Assembly (NCBI GenBank): GCA_003194525.1
Contig: NBIV01000435.1
Location: 1-41,485 of the forward strand
Reading direction: 5' to 3'
DNA: 41,485 nt
Origin: Gracilariopsis chorda
Lineage: Eukaryota; Rhodophyta; Florideophyceae; Gracilariales; Gracilariaceae
Shown: positions 1 through 9,577 of the stretch, one piece after another
How the letters are laid out: each line of letters starts with the position of its first letter
Numbering within the stretch: position 1 is the stretch's first letter
Translations under genes and position numbers: made by a program
The notes under the pieces: generated by a model
The model's database searches: none
The model's input: only the letters and a program-made list of their open reading frames with translations
What the model was told of the DNA's origin: nothing

Positions 1-159
1 TTCACAGAATTTCAAAGCAAGCTTCCAAAACGTCCAGCTTAAACGGTCTTACGGAACGGTGCCCAGTGCACAGCGTGTGTAGTAAGCACTCCACACTATG
101 TGCGCTTCCTATACGCATAAATAGTACACAGTGAGTGCGTGACATATACGTGTACTGCG

Positions 160-420
160 TGTGTGCCAGGATGGGGGAACGGTTCCCCTATTTTCGCACA
201 AAGTCCAATGCATGCGAGCACTGTACGACGTGTGCGTTACAGGCATCAGAGACCTGTACACCTGGCGTGCAGGAATCGGGGAACGGTTCCCCCATCCTGG
301 CACAGAGTTCAATTCGTACGAGCACTGTACGGGCGTATGCATTACAGTGCATCTTCGACGTGTGCAGCTGGCGTGCCAAAATGGGGGAACGGTTCCCCGA
401 TTTCGACACTACGTCGCATA
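160..420. repeat. Tandem ~105-bp repeat carrying a GC-rich palindrome
   Basis: Three consecutive units each contain the near-perfect palindrome GGGGAACGGTTCCCC, at 174-188, 278-292 and 384-398 (spacing 104 and 106). The palindrome sits in a conserved setting: a GTGC(C/A) lead-in, then ATTTTCGCAC- or ATTTCGACAC-like bases, then a GAGCACTGTACG-like segment in units 1 and 2. A decayed relative is at 955-970. The same palindrome class recurs in inverted orientation at 6881-6973, on the far side of the tyrosine-recombinase gene. This suggests terminal or recombinase-binding repeats of one element; the function is inferred. Confidence 0.7.
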
Positions 421-1323
421 CGAACCACTCTAGATAAGCATACAGTGCTCACCACTCACTCTGTCCACACTGTATGGACAAACACCCAGAATAAATTGTA
501 ATCTGGGCGTTTGTCCGTAGACTGAACGGTAAGCAACCCACAAAGTCACGCAGAGTGTCGTATGTCACGCTTGATCTTCAGGCGCTAAAAAGAACCTTGT
601 AATCACACGGCCAGCAGGGCACTGTTCGATGAGAGCGTTACGGTACACGATACCTAGCGCCGTGACCGTGATGTCTGGTATATATAAAGCCCAACCGACG
701 GCCCTTGAAAACCTCCACTGACAAGTCATGCTGTAAAGCCATATTGTGCGTGTATTTCGGTGACGTGGCCCGCACAACCAGTCTACGGGCCAAAGTGAAC
801 CTGGCGTGACTAGAACTGGCGAAAAAGGAGACACCGCAGAACAAAGAATGTTCCCCAGAAACATCAGAAAAACCCAAAAAGAATCACAACCCCTCACAGT
901 TTTCTCGAAAATGCTGGAGACCCCGGAACCTCAACCACTTAGGCGTGCAGGAACGGGGGAAAGCATCCCCATTTTTGCAGGTAAAAACCCAAAACCCACA
1001 CCCCATTCCAAGAACCTGACGTGCATTGCGCAAAAACCCCTAACAGACCAAAACCCTTCTTCGACAGACCCCCGTCCACCTTTGCAGAGCTACACAAACA
1101 TCTCTGCCCTTGATTCGCGAACACCAAGCCGCACTTCGCGCAAGCCTAAAACCGCAGCTAAAACCCACTCGAGGCACCTAAAAGGCACTAACATAGCTCT
1201 ACTACCTCTCCTACGTTCATCAGGAATCAGGAAGCCGAAGCGCGTACTATCCCTCAGAGCGAATATTGCCGTGTGCAACAGATTTCATACCCACCGGGTC
1301 TCAACTAATGCAGGAGAAGAGAG
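421..1323. other. Stretch without a supported gene
   Basis: I see no convincing gene here. Short ORFs occur on both strands, but they overlap one another, lack recognisable motifs or use non-ATG starts. One decayed copy of the GC-rich palindrome is at 955-970. The sequence just before 1324 (GAAGAGAG then ATG) is the likely 5' leader of the next gene. Confidence 0.5.
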
Positions 1324-2372
1324 ATGCCTAAACTTTTCGATGACTCTGGACGGTTATCTGCCTTTATTGGAACGCCCAGAAGACCAGTGGAGATTTTGGT
1401 GCAGAGAAAGTTCGTCAGGAAGAATGAGGAAGACAACTACAGAATGATGATCATGAAGGCTGCTTTCCGAGCACTCCAGGAGGGCTTCGGGTTTGGGCTC
1501 CGCGTACATTTTCTGACTGTGTGTGATTACGCTAATATTCTCAGATACCTGGACTACAGACCTGGGGACGCGCCATGCACACTATCTACATTATCAACCC
1601 CTTTGAGTCTTGAGCATTCGTATCAAGGACTACAGACCGTTGGTCAGCTATACCGGTTAAGGGATGGCGTAAGAATGCACAGTTGCGACCTGCTCGAGTC
1701 GATGATTGTCACCCATCAACACGTTTTGACGAAGGTTTGCGGGAAAGATGGTTTGGATAGCCACGAGGTAGACGCCTCGTCAGCGCCAGCAGCAACAAAT
1801 GAGAAGCTTATCTTGCTCACCTCTAGCATCTGCCGATACTGCGTGAAACTCCCGCCCCTGTCGGGAATGCAAGATTTCTTGCGGTTCGTTGACGCCCCAT
1901 TAGGAGATGTGTCCGTGTGTTCTCAACGAGGTACACTCTACTCTATGGACGAAGAATTTCCTGTGAAAGGAAAACCAGTCGCTAGCTATGGCTGGAATAA
2001 TACTGTTCTAAGCCAGTCCGGGAAGCAGAATGGTGCCGTGTTCGTCGTTTACACTTTGCTACCTAGCATGGTAGGTGGTTTGGTTGCGGAGAAGATCGAG
2101 CAGGTTGGCATTTACATAACGGTGACTGAGGAAGTCGTACGTGGTCATACAGGCGAAAAGGGGTGCAAGGGTAAGTATTACGAATGGGTGGCTCCTGCTA
2201 TCGTTGGAATGGAAGATAAAAGGGTACAGATTTTTACTTGACAGTCGGAAGTAGCATAGTACTACCTAGTACATGTGCCGTACGACTTGGAGCCCACTGC
2301 ACAGAAGAGGTCGTTCTCTTCGTCCATGCCGTTCGTGAATACTGCCCAATTCGGAGAAAAGGGTGTTCTTGA
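1324..2372 (+). CDS. Unknown protein, probably two exons (intron 2171-2244)
   Basis: The unspliced ORF runs from ATG 1324 to TGA 2239-2241 (305 aa). A strong donor (GGTAAGTATT, intron start 2171) and a good acceptor (TTTTTACTTGACAG, end 2244) define a 74-nt phase-1 intron. Splicing it adds 42 more codons before TGA at 2370-2372, giving about 325 aa. No known family was recognised. The protein is mixed charge, with no transmembrane segment and no obvious zinc motif; four cysteines lie in the middle and C-terminal parts. It faces the tyrosine recombinase and sits inside the palindrome-bounded interval, so it may be an accessory protein of that element. The next ORF (2363-2980) overlaps its end in another frame and may be its true C-terminus through a second small intron or frameshift. 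Confidence 0.55.
2171..2244 (+). other. Probable spliceosomal intron (74 nt)
   Basis: The donor is GTAAGTATT and the acceptor TTTTTACTTGACAG, with a pyrimidine-rich run just upstream of the AG. Removal joins the reading frame in phase 1 to 42 further open codons, whereas the unspliced frame stops at TGA 2239-2241 inside the intron. This is the clearest ordinary-sized intron in the window and supports a eukaryotic source. Confidence 0.6.
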
Positions 2373-2980
2373 AACGGCCAAGACCATATCTGCGTCGAGA
2401 TCTTCATGAGTACGGTAACATTACGGATTTTCTGGAGCAAGGGTACAATAAGGCTGCAGAGTATATCACGTGGGAACAGAACGGTGAGGAGATTACGGAG
2501 CTCCCCTGTGGAGTTCTTGGCACTATTCCATCAGTGGCGAACGTGCCTTTGAACACGGAGCAGAGAGAAAGTCTCGTCGACTCTTTGTATAACATTAGGC
2601 TTGGAACTGAAGGTGTCGCTGAGGCCTATCGACGAACTCCGGTGGTAGACCTTGGGCCGCAGTCACCCGTTAACGAACTCCCGAGTGGCATGGCCGGTGA
2701 CTTGCACCCGGTTTCACGGCGTGAACTGGTGGGCTACGTCCTAGACAGCGTACCATATGACTATTATGAGTACATAGTAGGCAACCGTTTAGAATTTCCG
2801 TTGTCTCTGAAGAGAATCTGGGAACTGGAAACTACTAGAAACACGAGCTCTGATGATGAAGAACTCAGTGACTCATCCTCATACACGGATTCTGAGGAAG
2901 AACCGGATGAGGAGTCAGAGAGCGAAGATCAAGATGAATCGGAGGAGATTAGTGATGGCGATTATTCCAAAAACCCCTAA
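2363..2980 (+). CDS. Unknown protein with acidic serine-rich tail (partial or C-terminal part)
   Basis: The open frame covers 205 codons and ends at TAA 2978-2980. There is no ATG at its 5' end, since the frame opens at a GTG and is closed upstream by TGA 2336-2338. It therefore probably continues the 1324 gene through a small intron (a 20-nt GT-AG removal, 2363-2382, would restore frame) or a one-base frameshift in the AAAAGGG run. The N-terminal part is basic (KRPRPYLRR). The last 45 or so residues are almost all D, E and S, a low-complexity acidic tail like those on other proteins in the window. No family was recognised. Role inferred only from position inside the putative recombinase element. 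Confidence 0.45.
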   Translation: MFLKRPRPYLRRDLHEYGNITDFLEQGYNKAAEYITWEQNGEEITELPCGVLGTIPSVANVPLNTEQRESLVDSLYNIRLGTEGVAEAYRRTPVVDLGPQSPVNELPSGMAGDLHPVSRRELVGYVLDSVPYDYYEYIVGNRLEFPLSLKRIWELETTRNTSSDDEELSDSSSYTDSEEEPDEESESEDQDESEEISDGDYSKNP

Positions 2981-3324
2981 AGATTGGTGCTTCTAATCGG
3001 CGACCAGGGGTACATGATTAGAGTGAGGGTATCTGGTTCGATTAATGTGACCTCAATTACCTGGTTGCAGATCATACTACCTATGCATCCAGCGCTTCCA
3101 CCTGTCCATGCTGTACAGCGTAAGCCAAAACTAAAACTACTTAGTGCAAACCCCCTGCAGCATAGACCCCCCCTACCGATCACATCTCTCCTTTAGAACC
3201 CTTCAGTCTTTGTACGGTACTACACCCCATTAACCTAGAACAACCATTTCGAAACTGAGGCCCAGATTCCTCAGTATGGTGTCTTGTCACTTGAAGCCCG
3301 CCGGCTTTTCTACTGATGTGCTAA
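2981..3324. other. Convergent intergenic region
   Basis: This gap lies between the converging plus-strand ORF and the minus-strand recombinase. The plus frame stays open for about 70 codons after TAA 2980, but its composition (proline/lysine-rich, no motif) does not support a gene. No hairpin or repeat stands out. Confidence 0.4.
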
Positions 3325-4188
3325 TCAGTCTTCTTCCTCCTCTTCGTCGGGGAAAACACTCTCCAGATCTGATCCCCCATCCAATCCACTGCTAAACGAC
3401 CCCACGCTACTCGATGCCACGACTTTGGTGGATCTACGCCTCTTCTTACGCTTGGGCGATAGCAGTTCCCCATCGCTTCCGCTCTCGTTGTCGCTCACCA
3501 GCAAGCGCTTTGGAGGTTTGACGCTTAGCCCGGCAGTTGATTCTCTGAACCGCACGCTACCATCCCCAGCATTAACACGGTCATCGCTGTCCTCTTCTTC
3601 CACAGAACCATCTTTGTCGTCATTCTTTTCGTTCATGACAATGCTGAAGTGCTTCGTGAAGAGCTTCATCGTCTGCGTGAAGTCCTTGGAGTATGCAGCC
3701 ATGTAAGTACCTCGCAACTGCTCAACTGACGTGTTCATCTGCTTCGCTACTAACCCCAAGAACTCGTCCTCCGACAACTTGCTGTCCTTAAACATTCCTT
3801 GTCGGTAGCTGTGAAGCATGGAAGTTGCGTAGCTTGCGCGCAGGGTCATTGCCGTGACGTTGGTGAGCTTTGGGTCTACGCCGCGCATGAATGCACGGAT
3901 GGAGTGACTCACATTGCTGGGAGTCATGTACTCTCCGGTTCGAGTATGGAGAAGAAGTGGCTCGTTCTTCCGAAAAACAGCAGAGGGCTTAACGTGCCGG
4001 CGGTTGATGAGGATCGGCCTTATCACGTCCACGTGAAACGTAATGTATGGAAGCACGATGACTGGGAATGCAACATCCGGTATGTCGAGAGCACGAGCGG
4101 TCTTCTCTCTGAACGTCTTCACATTGACAACTTCCTGGGTAAGCTCATCCTCTCCGTACACTGCCTCTAAAACCTTTCGGGGGGACAC
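3325..4188 (-). CDS. Tyrosine recombinase, C-terminal catalytic part (frame-shifted from 4167-5963)
   Basis: This 287-codon frame carries the C-terminal half of a tyrosine recombinase. Visible landmarks are MTLRASYATS, matching the family's [H/K/R]xxR box (here with the first position replaced), and, after a short helix, SVEQLRGTYMAAY, which supplies the nucleophilic tyrosine. Box spacing is typical of Crypton/DIRS-type eukaryotic recombinases. The frame has no ATG of its own; it opens at a GTG inside the overlap with the upstream frame and ends at TGA 3325-3327. After the catalytic domain comes a 100-residue acidic/serine tail with a basic patch (SPKRKKRRRS), a likely nuclear localisation signal. 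It should be read together with the next entry as one gene. Confidence 0.75.
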   Translation of the reverse strand: MSPRKVLEAVYGEDELTQEVVNVKTFREKTARALDIPDVAFPVIVLPYITFHVDVIRPILINRRHVKPSAVFRKNEPLLLHTRTGEYMTPSNVSHSIRAFMRGVDPKLTNVTAMTLRASYATSMLHSYRQGMFKDSKLSEDEFLGLVAKQMNTSVEQLRGTYMAAYSKDFTQTMKLFTKHFSIVMNEKNDDKDGSVEEEDSDDRVNAGDGSVRFRESTAGLSVKPPKRLLVSDNESGSDGELLSPKRKKRRRSTKVVASSSVGSFSSGLDGGSDLESVFPDEEEEED

Positions 4189-5963
4189 TGTAGACGTGCG
4201 TACGCTTGGGGTCTCTGGCCACCACCGCTGAGAGTCATCAAGCCCAGAAAGTTAAGGCACCACTTCTGGATAAGTCCACTCGTCTTGGCCAACATCCGCT
4301 CCGCGGACTCGGGCCCCTTCTTCTCTGCTCTTTCAAAGTAAGAGTCAATGATGTCTTCCAGAACGGCCCTTGCCAAACGAACACCCTTCTTGGTCTGGCT
4401 CTCTGTTACGATGCGGTGCTCTTTGACACGGCGATCGGCATCCTGCTTCTGTCTGGCGTCCTCCCTGTACTTGCACTTTGCCGCATTGAAGGTGGTTGTT
4501 AGATACAAAGCCACTCTTGCGATTCGAAGACGGGTTGCATCGTCATTGAACTTAAGCGTCGCATACTTGGTGACAATATGTAGGGCGTTGCACTTTGATG
4601 CCACAGTTGAGGAAGAGGAGGTGGTAATGAAATGGTTCACAAACACTTGGACAAGGTCTTCTTTCGCCAATTGTCTGAAAAGTGCCCTTTCCTTCCAGCC
4701 ATCATAGCGGCTCAATCGCTTGGAACTAATACACCACCGCAGGAACTGGCCCACAATCGACTGCAAAAGCTTGAAACTGGATCCGGATGCCATATTCATC
4801 AGCTCCTTTGTGCGATATCGAAGCGTATAGATTTCGTTCAGGTCGAGGCAGTTGTACCGGTTAACTTTGAGTCCGGAATACGCCGCAGAACCCTTTCCCA
4901 CACACCGATTCGAGTTTTTCATACGAGCGTCGTCACTGGAAAAGAAGCCTGGGTCGCGAGCTACTGCAAGGTCCACCAAACCCTTCCACAACCCCTCTGG
5001 AGTTTCATGCGTGTTGCTATGGTCACCCATCGTGGCATGAATTGAATGTATGCTAAGCAGTGCCGCAGCGTTACCCCGGTTACGTGGGCTTTGGAAGATG
5101 TCAGCCCTTTCATGGAACAATTCGTTGTTCCTATTCTTCAAGGTGCGCTCCTGTCTTTGCAACAACTCTCGAAGATCGACCTGTGTTGCTTCGACCCCCT
5201 CATCTCTTCTGGCTGTAACATCTTGACTGCCCTCCTCCTCGTGTTCTTCTTCGTCCAAAACCGGCTCATTATCAACTCCGTCGACATCCTCCACTTCTTC
5301 CGTGTCGTCTAAACCACTTCTTTCCTCTCGGGACTTTGCAACTACCTGAACAACATCAATGCCAGTATCCTCAACAGCTTCCCCCTCCTGTTCGTCTTCC
5401 GAAACCAGCTTTCCACCCTCCTCCGTCGAAAACTCCTCGACGTTCTCAACAACGACGCCACCGGGTACTACGGGGTTTCTAGTGACCACTTCTGCGGTAT
5501 GAGTGGAGCTTCTTCCATTCCTTGAAGTACCTGCCGTCGCACTTGCAGCATTTGCCTTTCGGGCTTTCAGGCTCGGGATCAGGATGTGGGTTGGGCTTTC
5601 AGATTGCGGATGGGAGTTGCCCTTTGGCACAGCATTGCCCCTCTTGGCATGTGTGGAGGTACTCTGGGCTTTGCATGCAACACCCTGCAGTGCTTGATGG
5701 TGGCGTACGGGAGAGTGTAACGGCGTCGCAACGCCTCGCTTTTTCGTCACACCCTGAGCGGCTGTCGGGCCCTGTGGGGGCTGCTTGGTGAGAGGTGCAA
5801 AGGAGCTATTCGTACTGCCTTTTGCAGTCGGTGGTCGTTCGTGCGACACAGCGGCAGTGTCGGAAGATGTAGCTTTCTTCCGGTAAACGGATCGGATTGG
5901 TTTTGCGAGCCCACGGCGTGAGGAATCGTTGGATTCGAGGTGATGGAAGAGAACGCTCTTCAT
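4167..5963 (-). CDS. Tyrosine recombinase, N-terminal part (Crypton-like)
   Basis: ATG at 5963. The first ~280 residues are low complexity, with basic then strongly acidic stretches. The next ~300 form a helical SAM-like/core-binding region and the start of the catalytic domain. The box-I arginine is visible in LSGGGQRPQAYA (R at about residue 584), a characteristic G-x-RPQ context. The frame then runs into TAG 4167-4169, just after a run of six C (4179-4184). A -1 shift there joins the next frame, which holds the remaining catalytic residues. The break may be a one-base deletion, an assembly error, programmed slippage or a small intron (29 nt, removing 4166-4194, also restores frame). The enzyme would cut and rejoin DNA to move the element. 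Family identification is firm; subfamily is inferred. Confidence 0.75.
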   Translation of the reverse strand: MKSVLFHHLESNDSSRRGLAKPIRSVYRKKATSSDTAAVSHERPPTAKGSTNSSFAPLTKQPPQGPTAAQGVTKKRGVATPLHSPVRHHQALQGVACKAQSTSTHAKRGNAVPKGNSHPQSESPTHILIPSLKARKANAASATAGTSRNGRSSTHTAEVVTRNPVVPGGVVVENVEEFSTEEGGKLVSEDEQEGEAVEDTGIDVVQVVAKSREERSGLDDTEEVEDVDGVDNEPVLDEEEHEEEGSQDVTARRDEGVEATQVDLRELLQRQERTLKNRNNELFHERADIFQSPRNRGNAAALLSIHSIHATMGDHSNTHETPEGLWKGLVDLAVARDPGFFSSDDARMKNSNRCVGKGSAAYSGLKVNRYNCLDLNEIYTLRYRTKELMNMASGSSFKLLQSIVGQFLRWCISSKRLSRYDGWKERALFRQLAKEDLVQVFVNHFITTSSSSTVASKCNALHIVTKYATLKFNDDATRLRIARVALYLTTTFNAAKCKYREDARQKQDADRRVKEHRIVTESQTKKGVRLARAVLEDIIDSYFERAEKKGPESAERMLAKTSGLIQKWCLNFLGLMTLSGGGQRPQAYARLQCPPERF

Positions 5964-6880
5964 GTTGTGTATCAAGCTGACGGCGATGAATACGGAACAA
6001 ACTGGGGAGGGTGTGTTGTTTTCGTATGCACCTACTCGGATAGCGGTGATGAAACGGGAACACTACAGCTCTGTGCACTTCAGAACTGGGTGTAGTAATG
6101 CTTCAACGCTAAAGCACCCCCCCTCTCATGTCTGGGATCAAAGAAGACATTTGGTACAGCACCGATGCGTCGTTACATCTTTGAACGGGCGTGCGTCACG
6201 CATTAGAGACACGACGCGCGCAACTGTCTTCTCTACAGACACATACAGGTTACTCAAACACACGCCCTACAGTGACCTGACACCCTCCTTGGCCTTCCAC
6301 CCACCAGAACAGTCTGCGGTCATAAAAAGTGCATTGCAACCATGCTTCGGAGCCACTGAAACCCCCTCTGCCCTCCACAGTGCTCAGTTTAAGACCGCTA
6401 AGCCCCCATCGTCAGTTGGGAAGGTATGGCCAAGCGCATACTATGTGGTCTACGGCACACGATGGTGCAAGTGCCACATGGACGGTGTAATTCCAAACAG
6501 CGCGATGTTACGTAATGTACAGTGTGCTGTCAGTATATAGTGCGCTGTCAGTATATAGGGCAGCGCACTGTACTTTACGCATTGTGGTTCTGCGCGGGCG
6601 TCACCTGTAAACTTCCCAAAACCAAAACCCCAACACCAAAACGAGTAGTACTTATATTGCTCTGCTATCGGAATCTCGATCACATCCTCCAGCGTGACCG
6701 GAACGTCTTTCGCAGACGCGGGTATAAAGCAAATATTAAAACGACCTTCCGGCTTCCGTGACTGTGTCAATGCATTACGCACCTGCACGTGGAATGCGGC
6801 TCTTTCCACTGGCGTACGGCTCTCGCGAGAGTGAGGTCTTCGTCACATGCGCGTTTTAGTGATAGCCTTAATTGGAAGGC
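5964..6880. other. Stretch without a supported gene; contains a hairpin and short duplication
   Basis: A plus-strand ATG ORF (5962-6540) exists, but its composition and lack of motifs make it doubtful. At about 6518-6573 a hairpin is formed by TACAGTGTGCTG and CAGCGCACTGTA (one G-T mismatch). It encloses an 18-bp tandem duplication (GTGYGCTGTCAGTATATA). The interval probably holds the recombinase promoter next to ATG 5963, but no clear TATA box was identified. Confidence 0.4.
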
Positions 6881-6973
6881 GTCTCGAAATGGGGGAACCA
6901 TTCCCCAATCTCTGCCCACTCGGAGGAACACTTACTGGGTTGAGATGGGCGAATGGTTCCCCCATTTCGAGAC
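6881..6973. repeat. Perfect 23-bp inverted repeat containing the GC-rich palindrome
   Basis: Arms 6881-6903 and 6951-6973 are exact reverse complements (GTCTCGAAATGGGGGAACC... and its complement). The left arm is itself part of the palindrome GGGGAACCATTCCCC (6892-6906). The motif is the same class as the palindromes at 174-398 and is the candidate right-end counterpart of that cluster. Confidence 0.7.
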
Positions 6974-7281
6974 AATGCAAAGTTGCCGGTACCGTACACA
7001 CACCTCTGCATTATGCGCTAACAGTAAACGTAGTATGAATATGCTTCTAAAACTCCTAAACCCAGCTTGTACCAGCTCCGTCATTCTTGGTAGAATGTTA
7101 GAGATTAAAACAATATACTCGTAATGTACCTGATTAAAGAAGTTCCTCCTTAAAACAAAACCCATAAAGAAGCGATCCGAAAAAAAAAAACATTGCCCCC
7201 GCACACACACACACATTGCGCAGTGTGCATGGCCAGTGCATGCTGCGGAATGAGCGTGTGTGGAGAACCGAACCCATGATC

Positions 7282-7336
7282 ATCGCTGTGGTAGCACAGT
7301 GGGCATGGCCAGTACCCGCTGTGCTACCGCAGCGAT
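7282..7336. repeat. Strong 22-bp hairpin
   Basis: Arms 7282-7303 and 7315-7336 (beginning ATCGCTGTGGTAGCACAG) pair over 22 bp with only two mismatches, both G-U compatible. The loop is 11 nt (CATGGCCAGTA). The GGCCAGT core also occurs at 7230-7236. No gene is adjacent. Confidence 0.65.
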
Positions 7337-7424
7337 TTTCACTTGGCAAAACACCCCAGCTTTGCTCTTCTTAAAGCAATTAGTGGCGGTGTAATGCGTT
7401 GTAAAGCGCCAGCTGCAATCGTGT

Positions 7425-7505
7425 ACGTGTGCTGCGTGTCACTGCGTGTGCTGCGTGTCATGTGCGTGTGATGCGTGTCACTTGTGTGTAATACGTGTCA
7501 CACGC
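7425..7505. repeat. Imperfect GTGTGCTGCGTGTCA simple repeat
   Basis: About five degenerate tandem copies of a 15-17-bp GT-rich unit (GTGTGCTGCGTGTCAC-like). It is non-coding. Confidence 0.55.
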
Positions 7506-7559
7506 CACGGGACAAGCCTGGGCGGGTGGCTCGTGCAGGTTGGCAGCGGCCGGTTGCCG

Positions 7560-8150
7560 TGGGTGGAAACCATACTGTTACCCACGTGAAACCACCCGTA
7601 AACTGAAACCCCACCGTAAAACCATCGTGAAACCACTCTATCAATATAACCCCACCGCAAAACCATCGCAATCCTGAAACCCCACTGAAAACCCTTTGAA
7701 AACTGCGCAAAACCACAGAAAACCTGAAAACCTCGTAAATCCTGAAATCCTCCTATATCTATAGAATCCTATAATCCTACAAAACCTGAAAACCTAATAT
7801 CCACAAAACCATCCCCCATTCGTTAATCCAAAAAAACATTGGTCTCTATAGCTATAGACGTGAAAACCCCTAAAGTCCTCGGTAACCCTGAAACCGCAGT
7901 AAAAACCAGAAATCCTATAACAACCTCCGGTTACCCTGAAAAACCTCCTGAAATCCTGAAACCCCTCATTAATCCTAAAATCCTCCTGAAATCCAAAAAC
8001 CCTCCCAATATCCTTAACACCTTGAAATCCCTGAAATCCTCATTAATCCTCAAATCCTCTATAAACCTGGTAAACACGAAAAAAACCTCCCTTTTTCATT
8101 AATCCTGGTAAACCCACTGCCCTATATCTATAGACGGGAAAACCCTAAAC
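7560..8150. repeat. C/A-biased degenerate repeat stretch, gene-free
   Basis: The plus strand is almost devoid of G and is built from loose repeats of AATCCTGAAA, AAACC and CCTGAAAACC-type words. CTATAGACGTGAAAACCC (7851-7868) recurs near 8129 as CTATAGACGGGAAAACCC, and TATATCTATAGA occurs twice (about 7754 and 8123). It ends where the satellite array begins. The ORF at 7839-8102 is a by-product of the bias. Confidence 0.55.
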
Positions 8151-8560
8151 CCAAACTTACTTGCAATACTACTATAAGCGCTTGGGTTTTAGACGAACCA
8201 AGCAATCTATAAAGCCTTGCTAGGTTTTTTGAGGTCTAGTTATTGATTCGTAACCGCCAAACAGCGCTTTGTCATCCACTGAAGGCATGAAAAATGTGCA
8301 TACAGCCATTTCACCACTTGTTCAACGTTTTGCGTCAGAACCAAGCGCTTTCCGACACCCCTCAAAACCAAGCGCAAACCCAAATTTATTTGCAACACTA
8401 CTATAAGCGATTGATTTTTATACGAACAAAGCAATCTATAAAACTTAGCCAGGTTTTATGAGGTAAAGTGTTTGTTGTATAACCGGTGCACAGAGCTTTG
8501 TCATCCACTGAAGGCATGAAAAACGTATATACAGCCTTTTCAACTCTTATAACGAGAGTC
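8150..8560. repeat. Satellite array, two ~225-bp monomers (copy A)
   Basis: The monomer contains ACTTGCAATACTACTATAAG, then a short hairpin (GCTTGG...CCAAGC), then TTTGTCATCCACTGAAGGCA, then GCGTCAGAACCAAG. Two monomers occur here; the same monomers occur at 13,196-14,075, 20,284-21,195 and 25,832-26,128. They bracket the CLC-bearing unit each time, so they probably mediated its duplication. Small minus-strand ORFs repeat with the monomer and are not genes. Confidence 0.8.
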
Positions 8561-9577
8561 TCGTTGCAACGTTGCTCTTCGGTTGGTGCTTGAACCAGTT
8601 GAAAGCTTGTTTGGCTGCAAGTCTTGAACCTGATGCTAAAAATGTTTTGATTTTTTGTCAGCTCGTGGAAGAAAGTACAGCATGCTTGCAACGTCTTCTG
8701 AGAGCATCACGCTCTAGCTTCACTTCCGTTGCCTGTGGTCAGAAGAACCACGAGGACAAGCGAATTTTGACAAGATGTTTCTTCCCTCCATGTCGGCCCA
8801 AATGAAGAACGGCAAGCATCCCTGCGACTACGTTTCAAGACGCCACGAGTCGCTACTTTGAACGCAAGCACCATGTCATACCATCTTACTCTGGAAACAG
8901 CAGGCTCAAGACCCGATGAGAACGATAAGTTCGTCCTCAAAAGTAACATGTCTGAATGGGAAAATGGGCCATGCTAGCGGAAGCCAGTGCAATCCAATGT
9001 GTACTGGTCCATCGTATTCTCGACTGGGTTCTTTTAAGCGCCTGTCATCACAAGCGCGGTCGCAGTCGGAGAATTTCTTTCTTAACAACGAGCTGCATCG
9101 CCCAGATTTCCGCGATTCTCCGTGCGGCTATGTCACACTCACGGATTCTCTGCATGAATCACACCCTTTTCTTCCAGTGTGGAACGACCGCTTGATCATC
9201 GAAGACTACAGCGCGGTGTTTTGGACAGTATCACAGCTCGATGAGTTACACTGAGGAAGCTCGTCCCCTGCTTTTGCACTTGTGCACTGTCAAAAAGCCC
9301 CTAACGCACTACATCGCTGTAGATATTTCACGATACGAATCACCTACTTTACTTTACCAACATCCCAACAAGAGCGCATAACGAGATACTACTGGCTTTC
9401 CCTAACAAAACACTTGTCGTCTCGTGGAAGGTAGCCAGATGCTCCTCTTAGCATTCCACCTGACCTCGCTTCAACTACAAACCCAGCAGCCGCCTCTCTT
9501 GGTGATGTAAACCTGGAATTCGGTACCGAAGGGTTCGAGTAGTCTTTAATAGTCGTCTGCGCCATATCATGAACTTT

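Noticed and set aside
174..398. CRISPR-like array from the regularly spaced palindromes
   Set aside because: Only three units, similarity extends through the spacers, and the context is eukaryotic; this is an ordinary tandem repeat.
806..1447. 213-codon ORF upstream of and overlapping the 1324 gene
   Set aside because: No ATG at its start, low-complexity translation of a C/A-rich leader, and overlap with a better ORF in another frame.
5962..6540. 192-codon plus-strand ORF starting with ATG
   Set aside because: No motif, a composition unlike neighbouring genes, overlap with the recombinase start, and a hairpin/duplication at its end.
8240..8691. Small minus-strand ORFs repeated at 13.8-14.2 and 20.9-21.3 kb
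   Set aside because: They repeat because they lie in satellite monomers and the duplicated unit; conservation follows the DNA repeat, not the protein.
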